The position numbers and the translations under genes are program-made. Positions 36,559-45,112 of a stretch of DNA of 64,000 nucleotides are shown one piece after another. A model generated the notes under the pieces. The model was given only the letters and a program-made list of their open reading frames with translations. It did not search any database and had not been told where the DNA came from. Source of the stretch: Salegentibacter salinarum (GTDB lineage Bacteria; Bacteroidota; Bacteroidia; Flavobacteriales; Flavobacteriaceae); the NCBI RefSeq assembly GCF_900168115.1, contig NZ_FUZC01000007.1, positions 1-64,000 of the forward strand, in the 5' to 3' direction. The stretch's first letter is position 1, and each line of letters opens with the position of its first letter.

Positions 36559-36890
36559 TTAAAATAAACTTTCGCAGGAGAGGTGGTCTAGAAAGTTTGT
36601 ATTACTATAAAAATGTAGGTTTGGCGATTAAAGTTTTTTTAACAAAAAAACCTTTTCTTAAAACTTGTTTTTAACATACGGAATAATTCTACAGTACTGA
36701 TAGTAAAGAGTACACTAGATATTAATTGGCATTCTCATGAGGGTTTTGTTAATTCAGTTTTAATAAAGGTTTGGCCTCTTTTTAATACAAAAAATGTTCA
36801 CTCATTTTTAAATTTAGAGTAAACCAAAATCGTATTTAAAGGTACGATTGTGAGTTCATATCTTTTTGTTTAAGTAAAATCCCTCTTTAT
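36559..36890. other. Non-coding region after the ASRT operon
   Basis: 332 bp. Only an A/T hairpin GTTTTTTT-AAC-AAAAAAAC near 36630-36650 stands out; it could be a weak terminator. No open frame of interest. Confidence 0.4.
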
Positions 36891-37247
36891 ATGATACCAC
36901 CCAGAGTTCACGGTTACCTTGATTATCTCATCGGAGGTTTATTAATACTAATTCCTTTAATATTTTCAAAAACCTATTATTTACCCTCTTGGATTTTATT
37001 AGGATTTGGAATAGGAACTATTTTATACAGCATACTAACAGACTATGAAATGGGTATTGCTGGTCTAATTAGTTTCAAATTACATTTAATCATAGATATA
37101 ATTATTGGGTTTTTCCTGGCCTTATCTCCGTGGGTTTTTGGTTTTCAAAAAGAAATCTTTATTCCTTTTTTACTCTTAGGGATAGGGGAGGTTATAATTA
37201 GCTTATTTACAAATAGGAAGTTTTACAATGCAAGAGCCATCTTCTGA
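36891..37247 (+). CDS. SPW-repeat small membrane protein
   Basis: 118 aa with four membrane helices. It opens with HGYLDYLIGGLLILIP and has the SPW signature LSPWVFGF in helix three. Clear paralogue of the protein at 58011-58364, with the same length, HGY(I/L)DYL, ILTDYEMG(I/L) and FLALSPWVFG/FLAVAPWLFG. Function unknown; the sister copy sits with stress genes (catalase, ferritin-like), so a stress role in the membrane is plausible. Confidence 0.75.
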   Translation: MIPPRVHGYLDYLIGGLLILIPLIFSKTYYLPSWILLGFGIGTILYSILTDYEMGIAGLISFKLHLIIDIIIGFFLALSPWVFGFQKEIFIPFLLLGIGEVIISLFTNRKFYNARAIF

Positions 37248-37325
37248 ATAAAGTTTTTGTTTTCTTTAATATAATAAAGTTTTCATCATGTTATAGTCTG
37301 TTAAACCGGAGAATGAACCTTTTTA

Positions 37326-37347
37326 ATTTCATTAATTTTAATGAAAT
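37326..37347. promoter_or_regulatory. Perfect inverted repeat upstream of the aldolase gene
   Basis: ATTTCATTAA-TT-TTAATGAAAT, 10-bp arms, 144 bp before the aldolase start. Could be an operator; the A/T-rich context makes chance a real option. Confidence 0.3.
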
Positions 37348-37491
37348 GAATACTTAATATTTGGGATGATATTATACCCTATACATTTAAGTGTTTAAAT
37401 TTTTGCAAAATCTTGTTTTGTCTGAAGAGCATATGGATCTGAATATTAATAAAAATAAGCGGGAATATCTTAAACAATCCACTAATTAATT

Positions 37492-38550
37492 ATGGAAGCA
37501 TTTGAACGAATACAGGAATTATTAGGCAATAATGCCGATTATTACCTTAGTCATCATTCTAAAAAGATTGTGAAAGATAACTTGACAATTCCGGGTCCCT
37601 CCATTATAGATAATTTTAGAAATTCTGATAGAAGTATACCAGTACTTAAAAGCTTATCCCAATTATATAATAACGGAAGATTGAAAGGAACCGGATATTT
37701 AAACATACTTCCTATCGATCAGGGAATAGAACATTCCGCAGCATTTTCTTTTTATAAAAACCAGGATTATTTTAATCCAGAAAATGTTATAAAATTAGCT
37801 TTAGAAGGTGGGTGTAATGCCGTGGCCAGTACAAAAGGCCTTTTAGCCATGCACTCTAGAAAATATGCAGATAAGGTTCCATTTATTGTTAAGATTAATC
37901 ATAATGAGCTTTTGACTTACCCCAATACATATGATCAAATTAAATTTAGTTCTGTAGTAGAAGCTTGGAATATGGGCGCAACCGGAATTGGAGCTACAAT
38001 TTACTTTGGGTCGGAACAAAGTGACCGGCAGATTCAGGAAATTGCTATGGCATTTGAAAAGGCCCATGAATTAGGAATGGCTACAATTCTATGGTGTTAT
38101 ATCCGTAATAAACAATTTAAAAGAGATGATGCCGATTATCACACTGCAGCCGATCTCACTGGCCAGGCTAATCACATAGGGGTCACTATTAAAGCTGATA
38201 TTATCAAACAAAAGCTTCCCACTCTTAATTATGGATTTCGTGACCTTAATTCGGGTAAATTTGATGATGAAATGTATGATGCTTTAGGAACAGAACATCC
38301 GATTGATTTATGTAGGTGGCAAGTCTCTAATTGTTATATGGGACAAATTGGGCTTATTAATTCAGGTGGAGCTTCCAAGGGTGGTTCTGATTTAAAGGAG
38401 GCAGCAACGGCTGCTATTATAAATAAACGAGCAGGAGGTTCAGGTTTGATTATGGGAAGAAAAGCATTTCAAAAGCCTTTAAAAGAGGGAGTTGAAATTT
38501 TGAATCTGGTACAGGATATTTATCTTGATTCCAAAATCACCATTGCTTAA
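37492..38550 (+). CDS. fbaB: Class I fructose-bisphosphate aldolase (DhnA/FbaB type)
   Basis: Schiff-base aldolase that interconverts fructose 1,6-bisphosphate and two trioses. 352 aa. The family segments IPLPIDQGIEHS-like (ILPIDQGIEHSAAFSF), VPFIVKINHNE, GATGIGATIYFGSEQS and the phosphate-binding GGASKGGSDLKEA and GSGLIMGRKAFQKP are visible. It needs no metal, unlike the class II enzyme usual in glycolysis, and in other bacteria it is linked to gluconeogenic growth. With ppsA in the same window this fits a gluconeogenic or survival programme. Confidence 0.92.
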   Translation: MEAFERIQELLGNNADYYLSHHSKKIVKDNLTIPGPSIIDNFRNSDRSIPVLKSLSQLYNNGRLKGTGYLNILPIDQGIEHSAAFSFYKNQDYFNPENVIKLALEGGCNAVASTKGLLAMHSRKYADKVPFIVKINHNELLTYPNTYDQIKFSSVVEAWNMGATGIGATIYFGSEQSDRQIQEIAMAFEKAHELGMATILWCYIRNKQFKRDDADYHTAADLTGQANHIGVTIKADIIKQKLPTLNYGFRDLNSGKFDDEMYDALGTEHPIDLCRWQVSNCYMGQIGLINSGGASKGGSDLKEAATAAIINKRAGGSGLIMGRKAFQKPLKEGVEILNLVQDIYLDSKITIA

Positions 38551-38585
38551 AATCTAAATATTAAATATTAACTAAAATGTATATT

Positions 38586-39134
38586 ATGAAAAAAGTATTT
38601 AAATTGTTGATGTGCGTCCTGTTATTCGTACCAATTTACAGTTGTAACAATAATCAGCAGGGGAATATTGAAGATGAAGATGACCAGGATATCCGTATTG
38701 AAGGCCATCAAAAACAAACAGCCGGTGATGATGCTTATCCTGAAAATGCAGTAGGAGAATATTTAAACTATATATCTCAAGAACGCTCTGCAGATTATCC
38801 AGATCCGGAAAAGGCACTTAAATTATTAGCTTCAGCTATTTCCGAAAAAAATGAAGCAGCAGGTGTAAATTCCAGTAATGAACTCCAAAAGCTAACTAAT
38901 ATTAATGAAGCCGAGAATTACAGTATTAGTAAGACAGATTTCGTTACACTATTAAATGCTTTTAAAGATAGTTCTAATAGCGGTTCATTTGAAGGAGCGA
39001 TCGATACGAAAGAACTAGAAAAAACTGTTGAAGAAATAAGCGTAAATAAAAATGATAAATCTAATAATAAAATTAAAAATTTCTTTGATGAGGCGGGTGA
39101 ATTACTCCAAAAGATGAACGCAAAAGGTAGCTAA
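38586..39134 (+). CDS. Lipoprotein of unknown function
   Basis: Start at ATG 38586 (MKKVFK), giving 182 aa; an ATG nine bases earlier adds three residues. A short signal sequence ends at a lipobox IYSC with Cys20, followed by an acidic linker (EDEDDQD). The rest is mostly helical, with Asn/Ser/Glu-rich stretches. No family recognised. It lies 35 bp behind the aldolase gene and is closed by a hairpin, so it may be part of that transcript. Confidence 0.7.
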   Translation: MKKVFKLLMCVLLFVPIYSCNNNQQGNIEDEDDQDIRIEGHQKQTAGDDAYPENAVGEYLNYISQERSADYPDPEKALKLLASAISEKNEAAGVNSSNELQKLTNINEAENYSISKTDFVTLLNAFKDSSNSGSFEGAIDTKELEKTVEEISVNKNDKSNNKIKNFFDEAGELLQKMNAKGS

Positions 39135-39189
39135 GCAAACGAACTTATAATTTCTATTTTCCTGACCTAATTAGAATAAACAGCAATTG

Positions 39190-39235
39190 GCCACATAAAG
39201 GAGAAACCACTATCCATATGTGGCTTTTCTTTTTT
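39190..39235. terminator. Terminator between convergent genes
   Basis: GCCACATA at 39190-39197 pairs with TATGTGGC at 39217-39224, followed by TTTTCTTTTTT. Closes the lipoprotein transcript; the convergent helical-protein gene ends within the T-run. Confidence 0.8.
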
Positions 39236-39671
39236 AAATTAAATATTTTTCTATTTTTTCCATTTCATGTTGTAGTAATTTTATTTGATACTTTTGATTT
39301 AATATTAAAGCACGAATTTTTCCATCTGTAATTTTTCGCAAGGACTCACAATACGCTGAATATAATTTTTTTTCAATCTGGCAGCACATTAAACTATGTT
39401 TATTATTTAAGTCTGGGTGGTATTTTTGATGTATTTCTCTGAGCTCATTCTTGCACTCCCGATCCAGTTTTTGGAGATATTTCTGATCTACTTTTTTCAA
39501 CAATTGTTCCATTAAAAGTTTGTGAAATGAAATTTTTTGACAAACTAATTTCTTATAAAGATTTTTTATATATGGTTTTTTGGAAGATAGTATACATTGT
39601 TTATAAAACATTCCCCATTTAAAATTCCACTTATAGATTTTTTCCAGTTCTTTAAGTTCAAGATTTTTCAA
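39234..39671 (-). CDS. Small helical protein, paralogue of the gene at 23096-23542
   Basis: 145 aa, Lys/Leu/Glu-rich and all-helical. It shares the full length with the 148-aa protein at 23096: the DQKYLQKLDRECKNEL segment, the CCQIEKKLYSAYCESLRKITDG block and the terminal KYLI. It has four or five Cys residues that the paralogue mostly lacks. No signal peptide and no obvious catalytic motif. Both copies stand next to broken signalling genes, the response regulator there and a PAS kinase here, which is curious and may mean they once acted together. Confidence 0.7.
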   Translation of the reverse strand: MKNLELKELEKIYKWNFKWGMFYKQCILSSKKPYIKNLYKKLVCQKISFHKLLMEQLLKKVDQKYLQKLDRECKNELREIHQKYHPDLNNKHSLMCCQIEKKLYSAYCESLRKITDGKIRALILNQKYQIKLLQHEMEKIEKYLI

Positions 39672-39886
39672 TTTTAAATAATTTAGTGGTTATCAATCCT
39701 AAATTAAATGAAAATTTATATGTGAACTTTGAAGAAAAGTTAATTAACCTGTTTTTAAATCTCCCCTTTTATTAAAGGGCTTAAACGATATTAAGCCAAC
39801 AAAATTTTAATAGATTCTAATATAATAATGTTAATAAACCCTTAATTTTGTTTAGACGATATAAATTACAATAGAAACTGTAAAAA

Positions 39887-40345
39887 TTAGTTTCTAGGAC
39901 TTTTTATTTGTAATTTCTCTGTCTTATGTGCGATATCAAGAATAATCTTGTCTAACTCTTCGGCAGATTCTGAAAGCATATCCAGGATTTCTTCGAATGA
40001 TTCTTCATTCTTATCGGTTTCCTTCGCAAGATAAATTAGACCCATAATTGATGTAAGTGGAGCTCGAACCAAATGTGACTGCATCCATGCTATTTCACGA
40101 AGTTTTTTATTTTGTTTTCTGATTTTTTTAATTTGTTGTCTGGAAGTTGTAACATACAAAGCGGATCCTACACTTCGAATAGGACTACCGTTTTTGTCCC
40201 GCACTATCATCTATCTACTAAGAAAGCTAATGAACCATCCTCTGAATATATTCTGTATTCTTTATACCAATAGGTTTCATCTTTATTATTCAGTATCAGT
40301 TCAAAATGAATTCCAAACATTTTCAACATCTTCTGTAAGACTACC
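39887..40345 (-). pseudogene. Broken PAS-domain sensor kinase
   Basis: Minus-strand pieces in three frames make one protein: EDVENVWNSF, then ELILNNKDETYWYKEYRIYS with SEDGSLAFLVDR, then from ATG 40210 IVRDKNGSPIRSVG followed by a coiled stretch and the HisKA-like block WMQSHLVRAPLTSIMGL. This is a PAS_3 fold joined to a histidine-kinase dimerisation helix in which the phospho-acceptor is probably the His of QSHLVRAP. Two frameshifts lie near 40212 and 40310. No ATPase domain follows; a stop is reached at 39887. Confidence 0.7.
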
Positions 40346-40463
40346 TCATAATTAAAGTATAGATGAATAGTCTATCAGAGATTTATATTAATAAATAGTA
40401 GTAGTGTTTTTTTCAAACAAAATCCAAAATCCATCATAGATATCTTTGAGTTTAATCAAAGGT

Positions 40464-40925
40464 TTATTCGGCCTTTATTTTTTGATTTAAATAAGTCTTT
40501 ATTTCCCCAGGCATTTGATTTATGATATCTGTAATTTGGAAGAGGGAAATATACTTGTTTAATGATTTAATAGTTATAGTAATAATCTCCTCAGTAGATA
40601 ACTTCCAGGGAAAATCTTTTTCTCCTTTTTTCCTTTGATTCTTCTTTACTTCCGATTTCATTTCTTCTAAAGTAGAATAATCAAGTTTGGGTTTTTTGGA
40701 ATACTCCCAACTTTCAATATAGATTCCTCGTAATATTGTGGGTAAAGGTTGCATTAGGAGAAAAGCTTCATTAAAATCAATTCTGTCCCGTATGGTAAAC
40801 ATAACGGACCTCCATATTCTTAATACTCTTTCCTTTTCTTCGGGATGTTCTAATTCCGTTGCCAGATCATTAATATATTCATGTGCCTCTTGTTTAAATG
40901 TCTCAAAATTTAGATTAGAATTCAT
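40464..40925 (-). CDS. DUF2267 protein
   Basis: 153 aa, two helical repeats of the DUF2267 type: EYINDLATEL, then RIWRSVMFTIRDRIDFNEAF and LPTILRGIYIESWEY, then a Lys-rich linker and a second repeat ending in IINQMPGEIKTYLNQ. Cytosolic. Function unknown; family members are often found next to stress and low-oxygen genes. A single gene facing away from the large sugar operon across 318 bp. Confidence 0.75.
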   Translation of the reverse strand: MNSNLNFETFKQEAHEYINDLATELEHPEEKERVLRIWRSVMFTIRDRIDFNEAFLLMQPLPTILRGIYIESWEYSKKPKLDYSTLEEMKSEVKKNQRKKGEKDFPWKLSTEEIITITIKSLNKYISLFQITDIINQMPGEIKTYLNQKIKAE

Positions 40926-41243
40926 TTTCTTACAATTTTAAAAGTTAATATTAAATATCCTTTTTTATAACACGAAGGAACCTTTTTATATAAAATTAAA
41001 ACAATTTGAATTCTTCATTTTTACGTTTTAATAATCTTAACCTTTTAATACTGGTTTAGCACCGCTTGGTTTAACATCTTATGACTAAAAGCACGTCAGG
41101 AGCCTAGTATTGGGGCTTAAACATTGTCGAAAGAATTAACAATTGTTTAAAAAAACTTTAAAGCCTGTTCTGCTGAAGCTCCTCTAATTTTAAATTAGTA
41201 GCATTTCTAGATAATTGAAGAAGAGCTCTATAAAAAAAGAAAT
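40926..41243. other. Divergent upstream region of the glycoconjugate operon
   Basis: 318 bp with no open frame; must carry the promoter of the 12-gene operon. I cannot identify a confident promoter or operator in it. Confidence 0.5.
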
Positions 41244-41942
41244 ATGTCTGTCAGAAATAAAAAAGTATTAATAACGGGAGGATCTAGCGGAATAGGAAAA
41301 GCTATTGTAAAAAAACTTTACTCCCACAATCATATCGTGATTGTAGATAAGGTTTCACCGGAAATATCGCATCCGAATATTTCTTTTTTGAACATAGATT
41401 TAGAAGATCAAAAAGAAATTGCATTAGCTCTTCCTAAAATAGCAAAGGAATTCGGTGTTTTTGATCTTCTTCTACTTAATGCCGGCAGAGGTATACAAGA
41501 AAAACTTACGGAAGGAGATCCTGAAAGATGGCAGGAGATCATTAATCTGAACCTTATGGCGCCCTTACGTTTTATAAGAAAATTTGTGCCCCAGATGATG
41601 TCAAAGAAAGCTGGAGATGTGGTAATAATATCGTCTGTAGCTGCTCACCAACCTCATCCTTACGGAGGAATCTATTCGGCAACAAAAACTGCACTGGAAA
41701 TCATTGCCGATACCTTACGCTTGGAAGTAGTTCCATTTGTCCGTGTGACCACTATTGTTCCCGGAATAACTGATACCAGGTTTTTTCAGAATCAAATTTC
41801 TGGTTTTACTTCTGTGGAAAACCTTAACATGGGTGCAATTTCACCTGATGAAATTGCTGATGACCTCATTTACGCCCTCACTAAGAAAAAAGATACTGCT
41901 ATAAATAAAATAATAACTAGACCTGTAAAACAATCATTTTAA
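41244..41942 (+). CDS. Classical short-chain dehydrogenase/reductase
   Basis: 232 aa. Cofactor motif ITGGSSGIGKAI near residue 11, LNAGRGIQ as the NAG motif, and the active site SSVAAHQPHPYGGIYSATK with Ser, Tyr and Lys all in place. VPGITDTRFF is the usual substrate-loop start. An oxidoreductase, in this place perhaps for a sugar or lipid part of the conjugate. First gene of the operon, 17 bp before the epimerase. Confidence 0.85.
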   Translation: MSVRNKKVLITGGSSGIGKAIVKKLYSHNHIVIVDKVSPEISHPNISFLNIDLEDQKEIALALPKIAKEFGVFDLLLLNAGRGIQEKLTEGDPERWQEIINLNLMAPLRFIRKFVPQMMSKKAGDVVIISSVAAHQPHPYGGIYSATKTALEIIADTLRLEVVPFVRVTTIVPGITDTRFFQNQISGFTSVENLNMGAISPDEIADDLIYALTKKKDTAINKIITRPVKQSF

Positions 41943-41959
41943 TATATAGAACTAAAATT

Positions 41960-43072
41960 ATGTCTAAAAAAGTTTTAATAACCGGAGGAGCCGGATTTAT
42001 TGGTTCTCACCTTGCTGATGATCTCCTAAAAGAAGGATATGAAGTTAGAGCCCTAGATTGTCTTTCTCCACAAGTTCATGGAGAAAAAAGAGATAGACCA
42101 AATTACCTACATAAAGATGTAGAACTTATTATTGGTGATATAAGGGACAAAGAAATTGTTTCATTAGCCCTTCAAGATGTTTCAATAGTTTTTCATTTAG
42201 CTTCAATGGTAGGAGTTGGACAAAGCATGTATGAAATAAGAAAATATACTGATGTAAATAATTTGGGAACAGCAATTCTTATGGAATGTTTAATAGACTC
42301 TAGCGTAGAGAAATTAATAACAGCTTCCAGCATGAGTATTTATGGAGAAGGTGCTTATCAGGATGGGTTTGGAACAATTCATCATAACAGTAAGCGTTAT
42401 GTTTCGGATTTAAAAAATAAAAAATGGGAATTATATAACGACGGGCAGGAACTTCAGCCTGTACCAACTTCAGAGAATAAAGTTCCTGCTTTATCTTCTG
42501 TTTATGCTTTATCAAAATACGATCAGGAACGATTAAGTCTTATTACCGGTGAAGCATATAATATACCTACCACTGCACTCCGGTTTTTTAATGTGTATGG
42601 TACAAGGCAGGCGTTATCAAATCCATATACAGGAGTATTGGCAATTTTTGCATCAAGATTTATCAATAATAAGCCTCCGGTCATTTTTGAAGACGGAAAT
42701 CAACAAAGAGATTTTATTCACGTAAGTGATGTAGCAAGAGCGTGCGTATTAGCTATGGAAAGCGAAAAAGCAAATGGAGAGGTATTTAATATTGGAAGTG
42801 GAAAACAATATAAGATTTCCTTTGTAGCCCAGAAATTAGCCCATGTAATGGGTAAAGAAATAAAACCAGAAATAAGTGGAGAATACCGGGTAGGAGACAT
42901 TCGTCATTGTTTCGGGGATATATCAAAAGCCAGAAAATTATTATCATTTGAACCGCAGAAAAATTTTGACGATGGACTTTTAGAGCTTTCCCAGTGGTTA
43001 GAGCATCAGATTGCCAATGACTCTATTGAAAAAGCTAACCAGGAGTTATCAAAACGAGGATTAACCATTTAA
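41960..43072 (+). CDS. NAD-dependent sugar-nucleotide epimerase, dTDP-L-rhamnose 4-epimerase-like
   Basis: 370 aa, extended SDR. GGAGFIGSHLADDLL binds NAD; the active pair is in YALSKYDQ. The segments LDCLSPQVHGEKRDRPNYL and VGVGQSMYEIRKYTDVN resemble dTDP-L-rhamnose 4-epimerases (rhamnose to 6-deoxy-L-talose) more than GalE. The substrate assignment is by resemblance only. 9 bp ahead of the fusion gene. Confidence 0.8.
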   Translation: MSKKVLITGGAGFIGSHLADDLLKEGYEVRALDCLSPQVHGEKRDRPNYLHKDVELIIGDIRDKEIVSLALQDVSIVFHLASMVGVGQSMYEIRKYTDVNNLGTAILMECLIDSSVEKLITASSMSIYGEGAYQDGFGTIHHNSKRYVSDLKNKKWELYNDGQELQPVPTSENKVPALSSVYALSKYDQERLSLITGEAYNIPTTALRFFNVYGTRQALSNPYTGVLAIFASRFINNKPPVIFEDGNQQRDFIHVSDVARACVLAMESEKANGEVFNIGSGKQYKISFVAQKLAHVMGKEIKPEISGEYRVGDIRHCFGDISKARKLLSFEPQKNFDDGLLELSQWLEHQIANDSIEKANQELSKRGLTI

Positions 43073-43081
43073 AATTAAATC

Positions 43082-45112
43082 ATGAAGGAGATAGCAACAA
43101 AAGAACGTGCAAAATTAGGAATACTTGAATGGTTTAGACCTGGAGAGTATAAAGAGGTAAAAGCTGCAATAAACGATTTAAACCGTCTTGGTATAAAACA
43201 TTTGAGGACCGGTATCTCATGGGCCGATTGGCATGTTGAAGGAACCAAAGAATGGTACGATTGGATGATACCAGAGTTAAGTAAACATTTTGAAGTTTTA
43301 CCTTGTTTTCTCTATACACCTCCTTCAATTGGAGAAGCCCCCAAAACATCTTCTCCACCTAAAGACCTTAAATCATATTCTGATTTTACTTCACTGATGA
43401 TAGATACTTATGGGAATCATTTTGATTGGGTTGAATTATGGAACGAACCCAATAATAAAATTGAATACGATTATACCCTGGATTTTTCCTGGAATAAGTT
43501 CTCTGAGATGATTCAATTAGCGGCTTATTGGGCCAAAAAGAAAGGGAAAAAAACCGTTTTGGGAGGCATGAGTCCTATAGATCCCAATTGGCTGCAAATG
43601 ATTATAGAAAAAGGCACCCTTGAAAATATTGACGCTGTGGGTATTCACGGTTTTCCACACGTGTTCGATCAGCAATGGCAAGGTTGGGAGACAAATATTA
43701 AAGAGGTAAAAGCGGTATTATCGCGTTTTAAGCTTCAGAAAGAACTGTGGATTTCAGAAGTTGGTTTTTCCACTTGGCAAAACGATCAGGTAAAGCAATA
43801 TGATGAGTTTGTCAAAGTACTGAATTGTGACGCTGACAGAATTTATTGGTATAGCCTTAAGGATTTAGATCCAAAAAACGCTACTGTGGGTGGTTTTCAC
43901 TTAGATGAAAGAGAATATTATTTTGGGTTGAAAACTAAAAGCTTTACTCCAAAATTGTTGTACAAACTTTTAGAAAAAGAAGGACTGGGAAAAATAGGGG
44001 ACTTAAATTATATTCAGAAATTCTATGATGTAGAGAAGCTGGGTCCTTTTATCCTTATTACGGGAGGAGCAGGTTTTATTGGTACCAACTTAGCCGAAAG
44101 GCTTCTCTCATCTGGTAAACGAGTAATGATTTATGATGCACTTGTTCGTGATGGTGTAGAAAAGAACCTCAAAGAGCTAAAGCACAATTACGGAAGACAG
44201 TTGATGGTTCAAATAGCTGATATAAATGAAGAATATTTGCTAAAGAAGTGTATAGAAATGGCAGATGAAGTTTATCATTTTGCTTCGCAGGTAGCTGTTA
44301 CAACTTCCATTGAAGAGCCCGAAACAGATTTTGATGTTAATTTGAAAGGAACTATAAAACTCTTGGAAGCCATTAGAAAATCGGAGAAAAAGCCCCCGTT
44401 GTTTTTTACTTCAACCAATAAGGTATATGGAGATTTAAGTAATTCAGAATTCAAAGAGTCTAAAACCAGGTATTATCCGAAAGATTCTGATTTAGCTAAA
44501 AATGGTATAAATGAGTTACAGCCGCTAAGTTTTCATAGCCCGTATGGGTGTTCAAAGGGAGCCGCAGATCAGTATATATTAGATTATACAAGAACTTATG
44601 ATCTTAAATGTGTTGTGTTTAGGATGAGCTGTATTTATGGTCCTCACCAATTTGGTACAGAAGATCAGGGTTGGGTAGCACATTTTTTAATTAGTGCTCT
44701 CAAAGGTAAGGATATTACAATTTATGGAGACGGTAAACAAGTAAGAGATATACTCTATGTAGATGATCTCGTTGATGCCTTTATGTTAGCATCTCAAAAT
44801 ATTGAAAAACTTTCCGGGGAGGCCTTTAACATAGGTGGAGGAATTCATAATTCGGTAAGTCTTATTGAACTATTAAAGAAAATCCAGAAGATTACAAGAT
44901 CCTCGTTAGATCTTTCTTTCAATAGATGGAGACAGGGAGATCAACTCTATTATGTTTCAGATACTCAGAAATTTCAAGATGCTACGGGTTGGAAACCTGA
45001 AGTTGAGGTAGATAAGGGTATTGAAAACTTGACACGCTGGTTAACTAAAAATAGAAGCTTTAAAAAACAGACTAAAATATCAACAAAAAAATTAATAGAT
45101 GTTCAGCAATAA
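43082..45112 (+). CDS. Glycoside hydrolase (clan A-like) fused to a CDP-paratose/tyvelose-epimerase-like SDR
   Basis: 676 aa with two enzyme modules. Residues 1 to about 315 form a TIM-barrel hydrolase of the GH-A kind (GH5/GH39-like): acid/base Glu122 in WNEPNNK and nucleophile Glu226 in WISEVGFS, with IHGFPH and IYWYSLKD as further barrel strands. Residues about 320-655 form a complete SDR: ITGGAGFIGTNLAERLL, FTSTNKVYGDLS, SPYGCSK (Tyr and Lys present) and GDGKQVRDILYVDDL. TNKVYGD is a hallmark of CDP-paratose/tyvelose 2-epimerases. No signal peptide, so the hydrolase module works in the cytosol. The reading frame is continuous and I see no internal break. The last 14 bases overlap the next gene. 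Confidence 0.85.
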   Translation: MKEIATKERAKLGILEWFRPGEYKEVKAAINDLNRLGIKHLRTGISWADWHVEGTKEWYDWMIPELSKHFEVLPCFLYTPPSIGEAPKTSSPPKDLKSYSDFTSLMIDTYGNHFDWVELWNEPNNKIEYDYTLDFSWNKFSEMIQLAAYWAKKKGKKTVLGGMSPIDPNWLQMIIEKGTLENIDAVGIHGFPHVFDQQWQGWETNIKEVKAVLSRFKLQKELWISEVGFSTWQNDQVKQYDEFVKVLNCDADRIYWYSLKDLDPKNATVGGFHLDEREYYFGLKTKSFTPKLLYKLLEKEGLGKIGDLNYIQKFYDVEKLGPFILITGGAGFIGTNLAERLLSSGKRVMIYDALVRDGVEKNLKELKHNYGRQLMVQIADINEEYLLKKCIEMADEVYHFASQVAVTTSIEEPETDFDVNLKGTIKLLEAIRKSEKKPPLFFTSTNKVYGDLSNSEFKESKTRYYPKDSDLAKNGINELQPLSFHSPYGCSKGAADQYILDYTRTYDLKCVVFRMSCIYGPHQFGTEDQGWVAHFLISALKGKDITIYGDGKQVRDILYVDDLVDAFMLASQNIEKLSGEAFNIGGGIHNSVSLIELLKKIQKITRSSLDLSFNRWRQGDQLYYVSDTQKFQDATGWKPEVEVDKGIENLTRWLTKNRSFKKQTKISTKKLIDVQQ

